Shown: positions 46,279 through 58,036 of the stretch, piece after piece
Position numbering within the stretch: the stretch's first letter is position 1
How the letters are laid out: every line of letters starts with the position of its first letter
Assembly (NCBI GenBank): GCA_038373885.1
Contig: JAWZYV010013027.1
Span: 124,001 to 188,000 of the forward strand
Origin: Cheiracanthium punctorium
Taxonomy: Eukaryota; Arthropoda; Arachnida; Araneae; Cheiracanthiidae
Reading direction: 5' to 3'
DNA length: 64,000 nucleotides
Program-made: the position numbers and the translations under genes
Notes under the pieces: generated by a model
Databases searched by the model: none
What the model was told of the DNA's origin: nothing
Seen by the model: the letters and a program-made list of their open reading frames with translations, nothing else

Positions 46279-47474
46279 ACATTTCTTCCTTGTGAGCCGA
46301 TCATACTTCTCTTGTCCATTCACAGAGCTGCTTTTTTGTGCAGACATGCACCGTTCCTACGCTCCGTAGGGTTTTCGCCGACGCTGGACATTTTAGGGCG
46401 GAAAATAGTGGACGACGTTGTCATTCTAAAATTGCGTGTTTCTGTACCTATAACTGTAACTGAGATCGGCAAAGTTTTTTCATGACAGCCCTGTATTTCA
46501 CCTCTCGCATGGGTAGCAAATATCCAAGCTGTACCGAAAACATTTCATACTTACTCGTGTAATCCATCGAAAGAATCGTGTAATCCATCGAGATATTTTG
46601 ATTGAAAAGTTACCGCTTATATATACCAACAGAACATATCTTCGTAGAACACATATTATGTAATGCTTTAACTGCTGTCCATTAAATGCGAAATATTCGA
46701 AAAATGACTTTTAAAGAATACTACCAGTTTCTATTTCATTTTTCAGGAAATCTCAAATCTTCTGTATTGCACAATGTCTCTGTATTTATCACCCTCTTAT
46801 AAAACGAAAGCATTTTATATTACAAGTTACACAATCATTATGCAGAAAATTAATTCTTTCATATTATATGTTAAAAAATATTGTGTTTCCTCGTAATGTT
46901 TTATTGCTGTAGATTTCAAAACATGACTGAATTTAACTTAAATGCGGATAAGAATGTTTTAAAATGCAATTAAAATATAAATGTTTCAGAAAATTTCAGT
47001 TGTACTAAATTCCTCCATAAATAAGCTATTGCGTGAAAAATGTTTTCAGTTGATATTTTTTAGCTAATTATATTTTATGAATCAAGGGACTTGGAAGATT
47101 TTTTGAATTGGTTTTGGCTAAAGCAAAGCTACACGAGGGTTATCTGCCCTTAGGTGTGTGGGGAGTGCTTTAGCTGGAGGACTTTTTAAGCGGTTCTAAT
47201 GCATATTCACGTTACATCTTGGGAATATGCCCATAACACCAGACCATTTGATGGTCAGATCCGATGAACGGTCTTGGAACCTATAAATAAACATGTAAAC
47301 AGACAGACAAGAAAGCTATTTTTTGTATTTGAACTCCTGTTTGCAAAAAAATGCGCCACCATAAAGGAATCCTCACAATGAAATGAAATTTAATTCACAA
47401 ACGACTTGTATTAGTACAAACATATGATTAAATTTTGAAAGAAGGAAAAATAAAAGAATATTAAGTGTCCGAGA
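46279..47474. other. AT-rich sequence, nothing recognised
   Basis: No gene or repeat partner is seen. Near 47220-47300 short words recur weakly. Confidence 0.35.
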
Positions 47475-49099
47475 TCAGTATTTGGCGTGTCCACCTTGAA
47501 CTGCAATAAGTGCTGCGATACGACGTGGCATAGAGTCGAACAGACTTTGAAAGCATGGTAGGGGAAGAACATTCCATGTTTCTTGTAGGCGTACCCAAAG
47601 TTCATCTGTCGAAGCCGTAGGACGAGAATCGCAAGCGTGACGCCGACCAATGAGATCCCACAGGGGGGGATCAGTAGGTGACTTATCCGACAAATAAGCA
47701 GATCACGAAACAAGCTGTATGTTTTCTGCTGAAAAGAAGTCTTGCACATTCCTTGCCACATGTGGGCAGGCATTATCTTGATGAAAGATAGCTCCTGGAA
47801 TCTCCCGAAGAAAAGGAACGACTTCGGGCTCCAGAACGAACTTCTTTTATGTACCTGTCGCTATTCAGATTACACACAATTCGTAGCAGCTGAGATCGTC
47901 CACGATTCGCAATCGCACCCGAAACCATAACTCAGGGTGTTCCTCCACCATGACACTCGATAATATACTCCGGAAAGAAGCGTTTACCAGCACAGCACCT
48001 AACATGAATGCGGCCATCATGGAGCCGCAACTTAAAGCGGGATTCGTCAGAAAACACCATTTGTTGCAAATCTGCATGCCAGTATCTATGTTCATGAGCC
48101 CATTGCAGCCGCAAGTGTCGATGGTTTCGCATGAGGGGGATCCTGTATAAAGAGCTTGTACACGCAACCCACTGTGCAGCACACGTCGACGAATGGATGA
48201 AACAGACAGTGATATGTATAACATTACAAATCAAAAGCCCGCTAAAATTCCACATTTCTAGAACTACGCAGTTTTAATTCAGTTGGAACAAAGTAATCCG
48301 CTTTCAAAAACTGTAATTACTACAGTCCCTTGCAATTCCTTTGTAATTTTGTAGACAGTTCCCGCATTCAGTCACTTTAGCGTCTTAAAAGCCATAACAA
48401 GCCTTGAAAAACCGCTGCCCAGATTTTGGGTTTGGCCAATAATTGCAACGTGCATGGATCATGTGACACGACCTCAAAAGTTAATAATAGGGGCTGATGC
48501 AGCCCAGCAGAGACTCCTCCGTGTGACCGCAACTGCCATGGAAAGATGTATCGAATCGCCGAATAAAATAATGTAATCGCAGTTCGAATCATTCTTCCAT
48601 CGACGGCCGCTATGGCCCAAGGATTTTCACCGCTTGCTCTAGCGTTTGCCGGCCAATATGCCGCAATAACGGCATTAAACCAGAGTCCTGAGTCGCCTCG
48701 CCTGGTTCCTAGCGCCGAGAATGGGTCTCAACGGCCTCGCTTCCCCCGGCCCACGACTACAACCTTCCAGTAGCCGTTTAATGCTACATATATACCTGTT
48801 TCAGTGGATCCATGTATTGCCAAATGTGTAAACGAAGCTGTTCGCTTCATTAACGCCATGCGGACCAAGTGTCTATCATCGTGTACTGACGTCATTTTTC
48901 GGTGTGATCTTCCGGATTTTCGAGTTGTCCGGTTCTCGTCTGTCCACTGTTTCCAAACTCGTATCACTATGCCGCTGTTACACTGCACATGAGCTGCTAT
49001 TGCGCGATAGGAAAATCCTCCTTCAAGAAGGCTGATGATTCTTCCCCTTTCAAACTCCGTAAGTTGTTCAAATTTCGCCCTCTGCCGTCGACGAGGCAT
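47475..49099 (-). pseudogene. Tc1-like transposase (third copy), broken
   Basis: The N-terminus starts M-P-R-R-R-Q-R-A-K-F-E-Q at 49099, with helix-turn-helix sequence down to about 48790. A roughly 575-bp insertion interrupts it. Reading resumes at about 48213 with S-V-S-S-I-R-R-R-V-L. V-F-S-D-E-S-R-F (first aspartate) is at about 48050, and Q-D-N-A-C-P-H-V-A-R-N-V (second aspartate) at about 47775 in another frame. The block that should read S-P-D-x-S-P-I-E has become S-D-K-S-P-T-D, so the catalytic glutamate is lost. The C-terminus S-M-P-R-R-I-A-A-L-I is well kept. Terminal repeats were not found. Confidence 0.88.
48214..48789. mobile_element. Insertion of unknown class inside the Tc1 copy
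   Basis: Splits the transposase between G-S-T-E-T-G-I and S-L-S-V-S-S-I-R-R-R. TATA-type bases occur at both edges (GATATGTATA at 48211, ACATATATAC at 48785). The right half (48594-48770) is GC-rich. The short ends do not allow classification. Confidence 0.6.
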
Positions 49100-49414
49100 A
49101 GTTACGTCTCATTTCACGTTTACCACAAACAAATAAACACAAACTATTTTACACATGACGCTACAGACAACAAACATGCCACTTACTTTATTTATAGGGT
49201 TTCAGCAGCAGTACGGAAGGCGCTGCTCAGCCGACGCATGCGTAGTGACTTTGAAATTTTTATCATTTGCTTTATGCAATATAATTTGCATTTCCTGAAA
49301 ATATCTGCTCAATCGCGTCCTTCTTTTATGCTGTTGCATTTTTTACAAACAGGAGTAAAGATGAAACTTTTGAAAGACACATCTTTCATTATACACCACA
49401 GCGTTACATTCCTT

Positions 49415-49451
<37 letters not shown>

Positions 49452-50269
49452 GCTGTTACTGAAACAATTCCCAGTTACAAAATTATTCAGTTTTTACCAT
49501 AGAGCAAATAAATTTCATATTAGTGCAAAACGGGCTATTTGCGGTAAAACATCTGTGTTGTGATTTTAAAAGCTACAGCATCATGAAGAACTGAAACACC
49601 CGTCATTGACGGGTTTGCATGTAATGCATATTTCCAAAATTCCTAAATGTTCGTCAGCATTGTAGGAGTACGAAGAATAGAAGTAGCAGACTGGCAAAAG
49701 TGTATTTGTACCTACTACACACAAAGAAGTAATAGAAGTAGATATTTGCAAACAAGAAAGACAAATGATGTTAAACGATCCTATAATGAACTTTTAGTCT
49801 TGTTGCAGTCCAATTTGCAGATGTACTACTGCGTTACGAGCGGTTAACATTTTTGCCTCCCATCCCCCCCCCCTCCTCCCGTCACAAATACACGACTGAT
49901 ATTCCTTTGGATCGCCTTTGTCTCCCATGAAGAATCTGAATGTTTCAATGTGAGCCAGCGTTGTGCTTATTAAGCATTTAAAGACCCACTTCATAAAACT
50001 GAGGTTTATTGTCACGAAAAATACTGTGCGTTATCACCCTTTATTAGGAATCTTAAGGCACTGATAATGGTCGAAGAAAAGGAATCTCTGCTGTCACTGA
50101 GTTTAGGAAGCAGATTAATGCATGCACGACACATTGCTTAATTGAATGCTCTTGGAGTTTAATGTATTAGATGTTTTCCCCGGTAGAATCAAATCAAAGA
50201 GTTACAAAACTTTAAAGAAAACGCCCTTCCATAAAACCAATTATGTGCATACATAAAAAATCGACTCGG
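49100..50269. other. Unassigned sequence with a 30-base A-run
   Basis: An A-run lies at about 49420-49448. The longest open frame (48989-49420) is antisense to the transposase start and then enters ordinary AT-rich DNA. No gene is supported. Confidence 0.35.
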
Positions 50270-50274
50270 CTACC

Positions 50275-50400
50275 CCTATGAATTCGTCGTGTAGCACAAT
50301 TCATCGCGCATGTTTCGTCGAGGGACAATTCGTCTTCAGAACCTTTCATCGCGAATTCGTTGCCATCACAATTCTTCTTAACTTTTAATAAATCGTCATT
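50275..50400. repeat. Degenerate short-period repeat, AATTCRTCGCG words
   Basis: About six occurrences of AATTCGTCG/AATTCATCGCG/TTTCGTCG at roughly 15-25 bp spacing. Confidence 0.55.
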
Positions 50401-50929
50401 TCCACATCTCGGATTTAAATAGGCTAGATGTGGCAGAATTATTTATTTTATTTTATTTTTTCATTTACTTTAATGTTATATTCAAAATTCTGAAGATAGA
50501 TCTGCTGTTGCTGTTACTGAATTTTTCAATGAAAAATTTACTTTTTAGCTGTATCAGAGGGCGGGAAAATTCGCTGACAGACTGATGAATGCGTTCAGCT
50601 GAACGGAGTAATACCAAGGACTGGAATGATGCATAAACACCTGAAATTTGTACCGCAAATACTCTGAGCTTGCAGTAGTAAGTGGAACAGCTCTGCTATC
50701 CGGTGGTGACAAAGAAATCTCGCGTCAGTCAACGGGCATCGCGCGAGACCGTGATAAACCAGGGACGACTGCACTTCTTTCACTTCTTACAATTAAGTAA
50801 AAATGAAGGCATTTTGGTGTCGTACAGTAAATGAGTCCACGATAAACCAGGATGACTGCAGATCTTTTGCGTCATACAATTCGGTAAAAATAAACATATT
50901 TTTATGTCAGACGATACGCAAGACCGGCT

Positions 50930-51170
50930 TCGCACTCTTCGTCTCACACCTGGAGGTCCTTTCTCGCTGTCTTGTCTCGCACCTCTAGGCCTCGTCTCGC
51001 ATCTCATCTCGTACTTAAAGGTTTTGTCTCGCAAAAGCTTAAGACCGCCAGAAGTCTCGTCTTGTCTCGCAGTTTCGCGTTCACTCCTTATCTCGCCCTA
51101 AAGGTATCGTCTCGCAAAAGCGCGAGACCGCGAGTAGTCTCTTTTCGTCTCTCGTTTTCGTGTTCACCCA
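50930..51170. repeat. GTCTCG-rich repeat
   Basis: GTCTCGC or its complement GCGAGAC recurs about 12 times in 240 bp, within two diverged 105-bp units (GTCTCGCAAAAGC..GAGACCG/AAGACCG is repeated). The class is unknown. Confidence 0.6.
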
Positions 51171-51429
51171 TAACGAATGTCAATCATTTTTTGCTCTGCG
51201 AAAGTTTTTACCAAGGACGCATTCAGGGGGAGGTCCAAGGGGTCCGGACAACCCCCCCCCCCTTGCCAAAAAAATATTTTTTTGGATATGTGTCTGGTTT
51301 TTGCATGCGCTGTTTACTTTTTGAATGCTGTTTTTGAATCTTAAATGATCATCACCATTTATTAAATAGTAGCTGCGTATACATTCATTGTAAGAAAAGA
51401 AAATTTTTCTTTCATATGATTGAAATTAA
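51171..51429. other. Flank of the duplication with a dispersed G/C-run repeat end
   Basis: CCAAGGACGCATTCAGGGGG then a C-run, resembling the word near 345 on the other strand. Confidence 0.35.
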
Positions 51430-52120
51430 TTCTATCTTTGCGGTCGAAATCTTAAAAACTCTTAAATTTTCTGACTCGTGGCGTAAATATTGCCACACAG
51501 ATACTCATTCGAGAGGAAATATAGCGAAAGTGTAAAATAATTGCTCAAAAAACCATGTCAGCGTTGCTTTCGATCCGAAAAAAAGGAATGTAAAAAAGTG
51601 TTTTCCAAACAAATCTATACACTTTCAAAATACTTTACTTCACAGTAAAAACCTGCTGAAATCGATATCAATGTCCAGAATCGCCTGGGATATTCTTGTT
51701 AGAACATTCCATACCCAACTTCAACTTCCCAAACATTATTCAAAGCATTCAAACTCTATTTCCTGCTGCTCCACTGATTTCTCAATAAAGGAACGTTCTA
51801 CAACATTATTGATCATTTTATAAAATTCTGTCCCAAACATTTTAGAACATTCAGAAATATTCGGAACAGTCTCGGTTGTTTCGGCATTCTACGTACTGGG
51901 CAACTTTCCCGACTTTCCTTAAGGCCTAGGACTAATATTTCTCGACATTTCTAGAACCGTCATAGAAAAACGATGCGGAAACCAAAACCTCCGTATCTCC
52001 TGTTCTAGTTGACCGATTTTGATGCAACAAAGAGCAAAATTTAATTATTTGAAGCGTAGAATACGAATTTTGAACTATTTTAAGCCCCAGAACAGCGGGT
52101 GGTCCCCAAAATTCGTAACA
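51430..52120 (-). repeat. Gypsy 3' LTR (truncated), copy 1
   Basis: On the minus strand a purine tract GGGAAGGGGACAA is followed by TGTTACGAATTTTGGGGACC at 52120, a typical Gypsy LTR start. The LTR runs to lower coordinates. Its far end cannot be placed within the shared segment. Confidence 0.75.
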
Positions 52121-52479
52121 TTGTCCCCTTCCCAAGGACTGCACGTCCCGGGCAGTACAAACCCCAGTTAGGAGGTCACACAAATATCTACAGTGTCTAA
52201 CCTTTAAAAAGATCTTAACAACATAATTTAAGCAAATAATCATTAAACATAATAAGAAAATACACTCTAATAAATAAATATTAAACATAATAAACAATTA
52301 CACTAATAAGTAATAAAGGTAATAAGCAAATACACATTAATAAAACCAACATATTACAACTATGTACACTAAACATAGTGTTGAGTAAGTGTTGAGTAAA
52401 AGAGAGTTGATGGGAAAGGAAGAGAACAGAGAGACAGGAAAGAAATGGGAGATGGGAGAAAGGAAGGATTACGCCATGG

Positions 52480-53030
52480 TGACTATGGTCTAATATTCAA
52501 ATAATTAATTACAACCGCGGTAAATGACTAGCCGAACGTAATGAACGACTCTTGGTTTCGAGTTAGGTGACTTACGAATCCGTACGATGACGTCGTTCAG
52601 TCTGTTTAGGACGTGTAAGGACCGTCCCACGGCAATTGCAGCTTGGAAGACAGGCCTTTCCGCCGAGTAGGATTCCATAGCCAAACTATGTCACCTACGC
52701 TGAACTCGCGTCCCGTAGCCTTCATGTCGTAGCGAGTCTTCATCTTCTCCGTGTTCGGGTTGATCCGCTCTCGAGCAAAATGGTGCACGTCTTCAAACCG
52801 TGCCCGGAGATTTTCCATGTACTCTTCTGGCGATGAAGGCATATCTGGAGGGCGACGAAACACTAGATCGGCGGGAAGACGAAGATCTCTTCCGAATAGC
52901 ATCTGGGAAGGCGTGGAGCCGGTAGTCTCATGGACGGCACTCCTATAGGCCAGCAAGAAGAGGAGCAGTTTCTTGTCCCAGTCCTCTTGATTTCTAGAAA
53001 CCAGGAGCGAGAGGTTGTTTAACCCTCTGG
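52480..53030 (-). pseudogene. Gypsy integrase C-terminal part, copy 1
   Basis: The minus frame down from about 53030 reads D-K-K-L-L-L-F-L-L-A-Y-R-S-A-V-H-E-T-T-G. It continues S-P-S-Q-M-L-F-G-R-D-L-R-L-P and G-D-I-V-W-L-W-N-P. W-D-G-P-Y-T is the GPY/F module. A frameshift just after it moves the continuation (R-L-N-D-V-I-V-R-I-R) to another frame. Everything upstream (catalytic core, RT) is missing. Residues before G-L-N-N in this frame come from unrelated DNA. The module helps the integrase hold chromatin or DNA in live elements. Confidence 0.92.
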
Positions 53031-53249
53031 CGGTCAAAGGCCGGCCAAACGGCTTTGCATACAAACAGCCAGTGTCCACTTTAATGTTTCGAGTTGTTTT
53101 TCCTTGTACCGGATGTGACGTCAAATTTTGTTTTTCCTATTTTTCTCGAAAACTAGGGATCGCACAGGTGCAGTTCTTTGGGTATTTTTTATGTACTCCC
53201 AGCGAGGAATCTGGCTGTGCTGAGTTTATGAAGTCGATTTGGAACACCC
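53031..53249. other. Fragment of another repeat ending in an ACACCCTGTATA word
   Basis: TTTCTCGAAAACTAGGGATC and GGAACACCCTGTATA are here. The second is, from memory, a common arthropod transposon end. Class not determined. Confidence 0.35.
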
Positions 53250-55491
53250 TGTATATATAAAGGAAGATGTCCTGGCTGACGGATGATCATCGCCCAGCCG
53301 AATCTATTAGAGATACACACATGAAATTTTAAGAGCTTATAGCTTTTGTGCCCAAGGCGTCATTTAAGAAGCGATTTTTGAAAATTTGAACCCAGACTTG
53401 GGTGGCGGCCCAAAACGTTCTTTTCATGTTTCCCTTCATATCTCAGGGAGGAAAAGAAACAGCCTTAAAATTCTTGCTTTAAAATGTAACTCATACAAAT
53501 AACTAAAAGTCAGTTTCAAGATTTTTTAGAGTTCGCACCCAAACGGACGTAAAGAGCCAAAATGTCCTTTAACGTTCTTTTCACATTTATCTTCATATCT
53601 CAGAGGAAAAAAATAGATAGCCGGGAAATTCTTGGTTTAAAATGTAACTAACATCAATACCTAAAAATCATTTTCGGGTTTTTTAAAGAATTCGGACCCA
53701 AACGGGGGGTAAGGGCCCTAAACGTTCTTTTCACGTTTCTTTCATATCTCAGAGGAAAAGATGCACAGTCACCAAAATTCTGCTTTAAATGTAAATTACA
53801 GCAATACCTAAAAATTGTTTTTCAGCTTTTTTTAGAATTCGCACTCCAACGATGGTAAGGGTCCCCCAACGTTCTTTTCACATTTCCCTTCATATATCCA
53901 AGGGATACAGAGATAGGCGTAAAATTCCTGCTTAAAAATGTAACTAACAGCAATAGCTAAAAATCGTTTTCAGGCTTTTTTATAATTCGCACCCAAACGA
54001 GGGATAAGGGGACCAAAACGTTCTTTAAAGTTCTTTTCACATTTCCGTCATATCCCAGAAGAAAAAAGAGATAGCCGTAAAATTCATCCTTTAAAATGTA
54101 ACTAAAGCAATACCTAAAAGTCTTTTTCAATGTTTTTTAGAATTTGCACCCCAACGGAGGTAAGGGGCCCAAAACGTTCTTTTAACATTTGCCTTTATAT
54201 CTCAGAGGGAAAAGAAATAGACGTAAAATTCCTGCTTAAATATGTAACTTACACCAATACCTAAATAGATTTTCAGGGTTTTTTAGAATTCGCACCCCAA
54301 CGGAGACAAGCGGCCTAAAATGTTCTTTTACTTTCTTTTCACATTTCGCTTCATATCTCAGAGGAAAAAGGAGATAGCTGTAATATCCGTTCTTTAAAAT
54401 CTAACTAACAGCAATACCTATTATTCGCATTCAGGGTTTTTTAGAATTCGCACCCAAACAGGGGTTAGGGCCTAAAACGTTCTTTTCACGTTTCTTTCAT
54501 ATCTCAGAGGAAAAAAAATAGACAGTCATAAGATTCTTACTTTAAAATGTAACTAATAGAAATACCTAAATCTATTTTCAGGATTTTCAGGATTCGCAGC
54601 CAAACGGGGTAAGGGTCTAAAACGTTCGTTTCACTTTTTCCTTCATATCGCAGAGGAAGAAAGAAATAGCCCTAAAATTAAATCTTTAAGATGTAACTAA
54701 CTGAAATAACTAACATGATTTTCAGGGTTGTTTAGAATTGGTGTACAAACTGGTGTGAGAGGACAAAACGTTATTTTCATCTCATCTTATACCGAAGGGA
54801 AATGAAGATAGCCTTAAAAATCTTGCATTAAAAAGTATCGAACACAGATTCATAAAAATCTTTTTCAAGGATTTTTAAAAATCGATCTCAAAAAAGGTGT
54901 TTTTCGCGTATTTTTTTAGCTCTTGAGTGCTGTTAATTTCAGACAAAGATTTTTGTCTACCTGGTGAAAGGGCGAATCACTTTTAAAGGATTGCCAGATT
55001 AAATGTGAAAACTAGCCAAGGTTTTTCGTTTTTGGTGATTTATTGCCAAGTTTAGCATAAAAATTAATCCTCCAAAACTGGACAGAGATTGGCGATATCG
55101 TCCATATTTGTCGAGAAATTGCAAACCCTACTGCTTACTTAATTGGAGTATTGTATTCGTGTAAATAAAAATAGAGTATAGTAAGAATATTCCAGGCGAG
55201 GATATCAAAAAAATTTTTTAGCAGACGATTTTAATGTAGGCTCAATTTTGAAGAAGTGTTTTATGGAACAAGGAAAACAAATACAGCACGCTCGCGGAAC
55301 ATAGGGCACATTCCAAAAATTATTTTAAAAAATCAAGTACAGTTATAATATGCCTAACAAATATTGTAAAACAGTTTTGTAGGCAATTAAATCTATAACC
55401 AGGATATGTTTAATATAATTTATCTATTTTCCATTTGTGTTAGTCTGTTTAACAATATCCATTCCATGCGAAGAATTGGTACTTCAGCTAG
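53250..55491 (+). mobile_element. Helitron-like element C, copy 1 (complete 3' end)
   Basis: Begins TGTATATATAAAGGAAGATG and TCCTGGCTGACGGATGATCA. I recall this start from non-autonomous arthropod Helitrons. It ends CATGCGAAGAATTGGTACTT and CAGCTAG before T, resembling the Helitron A 3' end. The interior is a tandem array. The element is cut at 59958 in the duplicated copy. Confidence 0.6.
53330..54860 (+). repeat. Tandem repeat, about 150-bp period, in Helitron C
   Basis: About ten units share TTTTTTAGAATTCGCACCCA, AACGTTCTTTTCACATTTC, TTCATATCTCAGAGGAAAA and TTTAAAATGTAACTAACAGC. Repeated in the second copy (about 58117-59650). Confidence 0.9.
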
Positions 55492-55847
55492 TATTAATTG
55501 AAATTCAAAGCAATTTATTTAACTACAGAAAAAATAATTGCCTCTTACTCGAAAATTAATTCGCCAACTGCATAATTTTACGTCATTTTTAAACGCGTGA
55601 TATCAAAATGACGTCAATCTCACATGCAAAAACTAACTTGAGTTATTGAAAGCAAAAGAATAAATCCCACATTATTCACTGATCCACTTATGTGAGATAT
55701 TGATAAATATTATTATTTCACCCGTGGCGCAAATTTATATCTAAGCCTATTAACCTGAATGGGTTTCTTAAATATTTCTAAATTACATTGTCATTTTCAT
55801 TCATTGACATGAGAATGACGTCAATCTCACTTGAATTTTCAAACTAG
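55492..55847. other. Spacer unique to the region between the duplicates
   Basis: AT-rich. The word ATGACGTCAATCTCAC occurs twice (about 55609 and 55816). No gene. Confidence 0.4.
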
Positions 55848-56217
55848 TCCTAACTAATATTATAAATGCGAAAGTGAGTTTGTTTGTTTGTTTATTTATG
55901 ACGCTTTCACGCCTAAACCGCTGAATCGATTAGGATGCATTTTGGTTTAGATATAGAGGGGACCCTGGAGTTGGTTATAGGCTAATTACAATTGTAGATT
56001 TTTAATTACTTTTTTAATTTTTAATTAAAAACCGTTTTTACGTTGCCCGTATCAATCAAATGATTCATGTTTTGAGCTAACAAGAATGCTATTGCTTCAA
56101 TAAAGAAGCGCGTGCGTGCATCTGAAAAACATTAAATTCCACGGAAATTATGCCAGTTTTATGCCAAATCTATCTATCAATAATAAGAAAAATGAATGTT
56201 CTCCAGAGTATCTCCAG
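55848..56217 (+). mobile_element. Helitron D fragment, 5' end only
   Basis: Starts TCCTAACTAATATTATAAAT, the same start as the minus-strand Helitron at 30557-32453, and matches it for 370 bp. It then stops abruptly where duplication copy 2 begins. Confidence 0.85.
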
Positions 56218-56908
56218 TTCTATCTTTGCGGTCGAAATCTTAAAAACTCTTAAATTTTCTGACTCGTGGCGTAAATATTGCCACACAGATACTCATTCGA
56301 GAGGAAATATAGCGAAAGTGTAAAATAATTGCTCAAAAAACCATGTCAGCGTTGCTTTCGATCCGAAAAAAAGGAATGTAAAAAAGTGTTTTCCAAACAA
56401 ATCTATACACTTTCAAAATACTTTACTTCACAGTAAAAACCTGCTGAAATCGATATCAATGTCCAGAATCGCCTGGGATATTCTTGTTAGAACATTCCAT
56501 ACCCAACTTCAACTTCCCAAACATTATTCAAAGCATTCAAACTCTATTTCCTGCTGCTCCACTGATTTCTCAATAAAGGAACGTTCTACAACATTATTGA
56601 TCATTTTATAAAATTCTGTCCCAAACATTTTAGAACATTCAGAAATATTCGGAACAGTCTCGGTTGTTTCGGCATTCTACGTACTGGGCAACTTTCCCGA
56701 CTTTCCTTAAGGCCTAGGACTAATATTTCTCGACATTTCTAGAACCGTCATAGAAAAACAATGCGGAAACCAAAACCTCCGTATCTCCTGTTCTAGTTGA
56801 CCGATTTTGATGCAACAAAGAGCAAAATTTAATTATTTGAAGCGTAGAATACGAATTTTGAACTATTTTAAGCCCCAGAACAGCGGGTGGTCCCCAAAAT
56901 TCGTAACA
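56218..56908 (-). repeat. Gypsy 3' LTR (truncated), copy 2
   Basis: Duplicate of 51430-52120, with one noticed base change. Confidence 0.75.
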
Positions 56909-57267
56909 TTGTCCCCTTCCCAAGGACTGCACGTCCCGGGCAGTACAAACCCCAGTTAGGAGGTCACACAAATATCTACAGTGTCTAACCTTTAAAAAGA
57001 TCTTAACAACATAATTTAAGCAAATAATCATTAAACATAATAAGAAAATACACTCTAATAAATAAATATTAAACATAATAAACAATTACACTAATAAGTA
57101 ATAAAGGTAATAAGCAAATACACATTAATAAAACCAACATATTACAACTATGTACACTAAACATAGTGTTGAGTAAGTGTTGAGTAAAAGAGAGTTGATG
57201 GGAAAGGAAGAGAACAGAGAGACAGGAAAGAAATGGGAGATGGGAGAAAGGAAGGATTACGCCATGG

Positions 57268-57818
57268 TGACTATGGTCTAATATTCAAATAATTAATTAC
57301 AACCGCGGTAAATGACTAGCCGAACGTAATGAACGACTCTTGGTTTCGAGTTAGGTGACTTACGAATCCGTACGATGACGTCGTTCAGTCTGTTTAGGAC
57401 GTGTAAGGACCGTCCCACGGCAATTGCAGCTTGGAAGACAGGCCTTTCCGCCGAGTAGGATTCCATAGCCAAACTATGTCACCTACGCTGAACTCGCGTC
57501 CCGTAGCCTTCATGTCGTAGCGAGTCTTCATCTTCTCCGTGTTCGGGTTGATCCGCTCTCGAGCAAAATGGTGCACGTCTTCAAACCGTGCCCGGAGATT
57601 TTCCATGTACTCTTCTGGCGATGAAGGCATATCTGGAGGGCGACGAAACACTAGATCGGCGGGAAGACGAAGATCTCTTCCGAATAGCATCTGGGAAGGC
57701 GTGGAGCCGGTAGTCTCATGGACGGCACTCCTATAGGCCAGCAAGAAGAGGAGCAGTTTCTTGTCCCAGTCCTCTTGATTTCTAGAAACCAGGAGCGAGA
57801 GGTTGTTTAACCCTCTGG
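57268..57818 (-). pseudogene. Gypsy integrase C-terminal part, copy 2
   Basis: Translation is identical to the first copy, including the frameshift at the GPY/F module. The defect therefore predates the duplication. Confidence 0.92.
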
Positions 57819-58036
57819 CGGTCAAAGGCCGGCCAAACGGCTTTGCATACAAACAGCCAGTGTCCACTTTAATGTTTCGAGTTGTTTTTCCTTGTACCGG
57901 ATGTGACGTCAAATTTTGTTTTTCCTATTTTTCTCGAAAACTAGGGATCGCACAGGTGCAGTTCTTTGGGTATTTTTTATGTACTCCCAGCGAGGAATCT
58001 GGCTGTGCTGAGTTTATGAAGTCGATTTGGAACACC

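Larger units (their letters stand above)
51430..55171. repeat. Large duplication, copy 1 (3.74 kb)
   Basis: Matches 56218-59958 at an offset of 4788 bp (4787 near the end) with only about 15 differences noticed by eye. It contains part of a Gypsy element and most of a Helitron. Its left edge is inside the Gypsy LTR and its right edge inside the Helitron, so neither edge is a transposon end. Confidence 0.97.

Noticed and set aside
48989..49420. 143-codon plus-strand frame
   Set aside because: Its first part is antisense to the Tc1 transposase N-terminus and the rest is AT-rich DNA ending in the A-run.
51932..57085. Paired 121-codon minus-strand frames (51932-52297 and 56720-57085)
   Set aside because: They lie across the Gypsy LTR and its upstream AT-rich region. 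No domain, and the identity is due to the large duplication.
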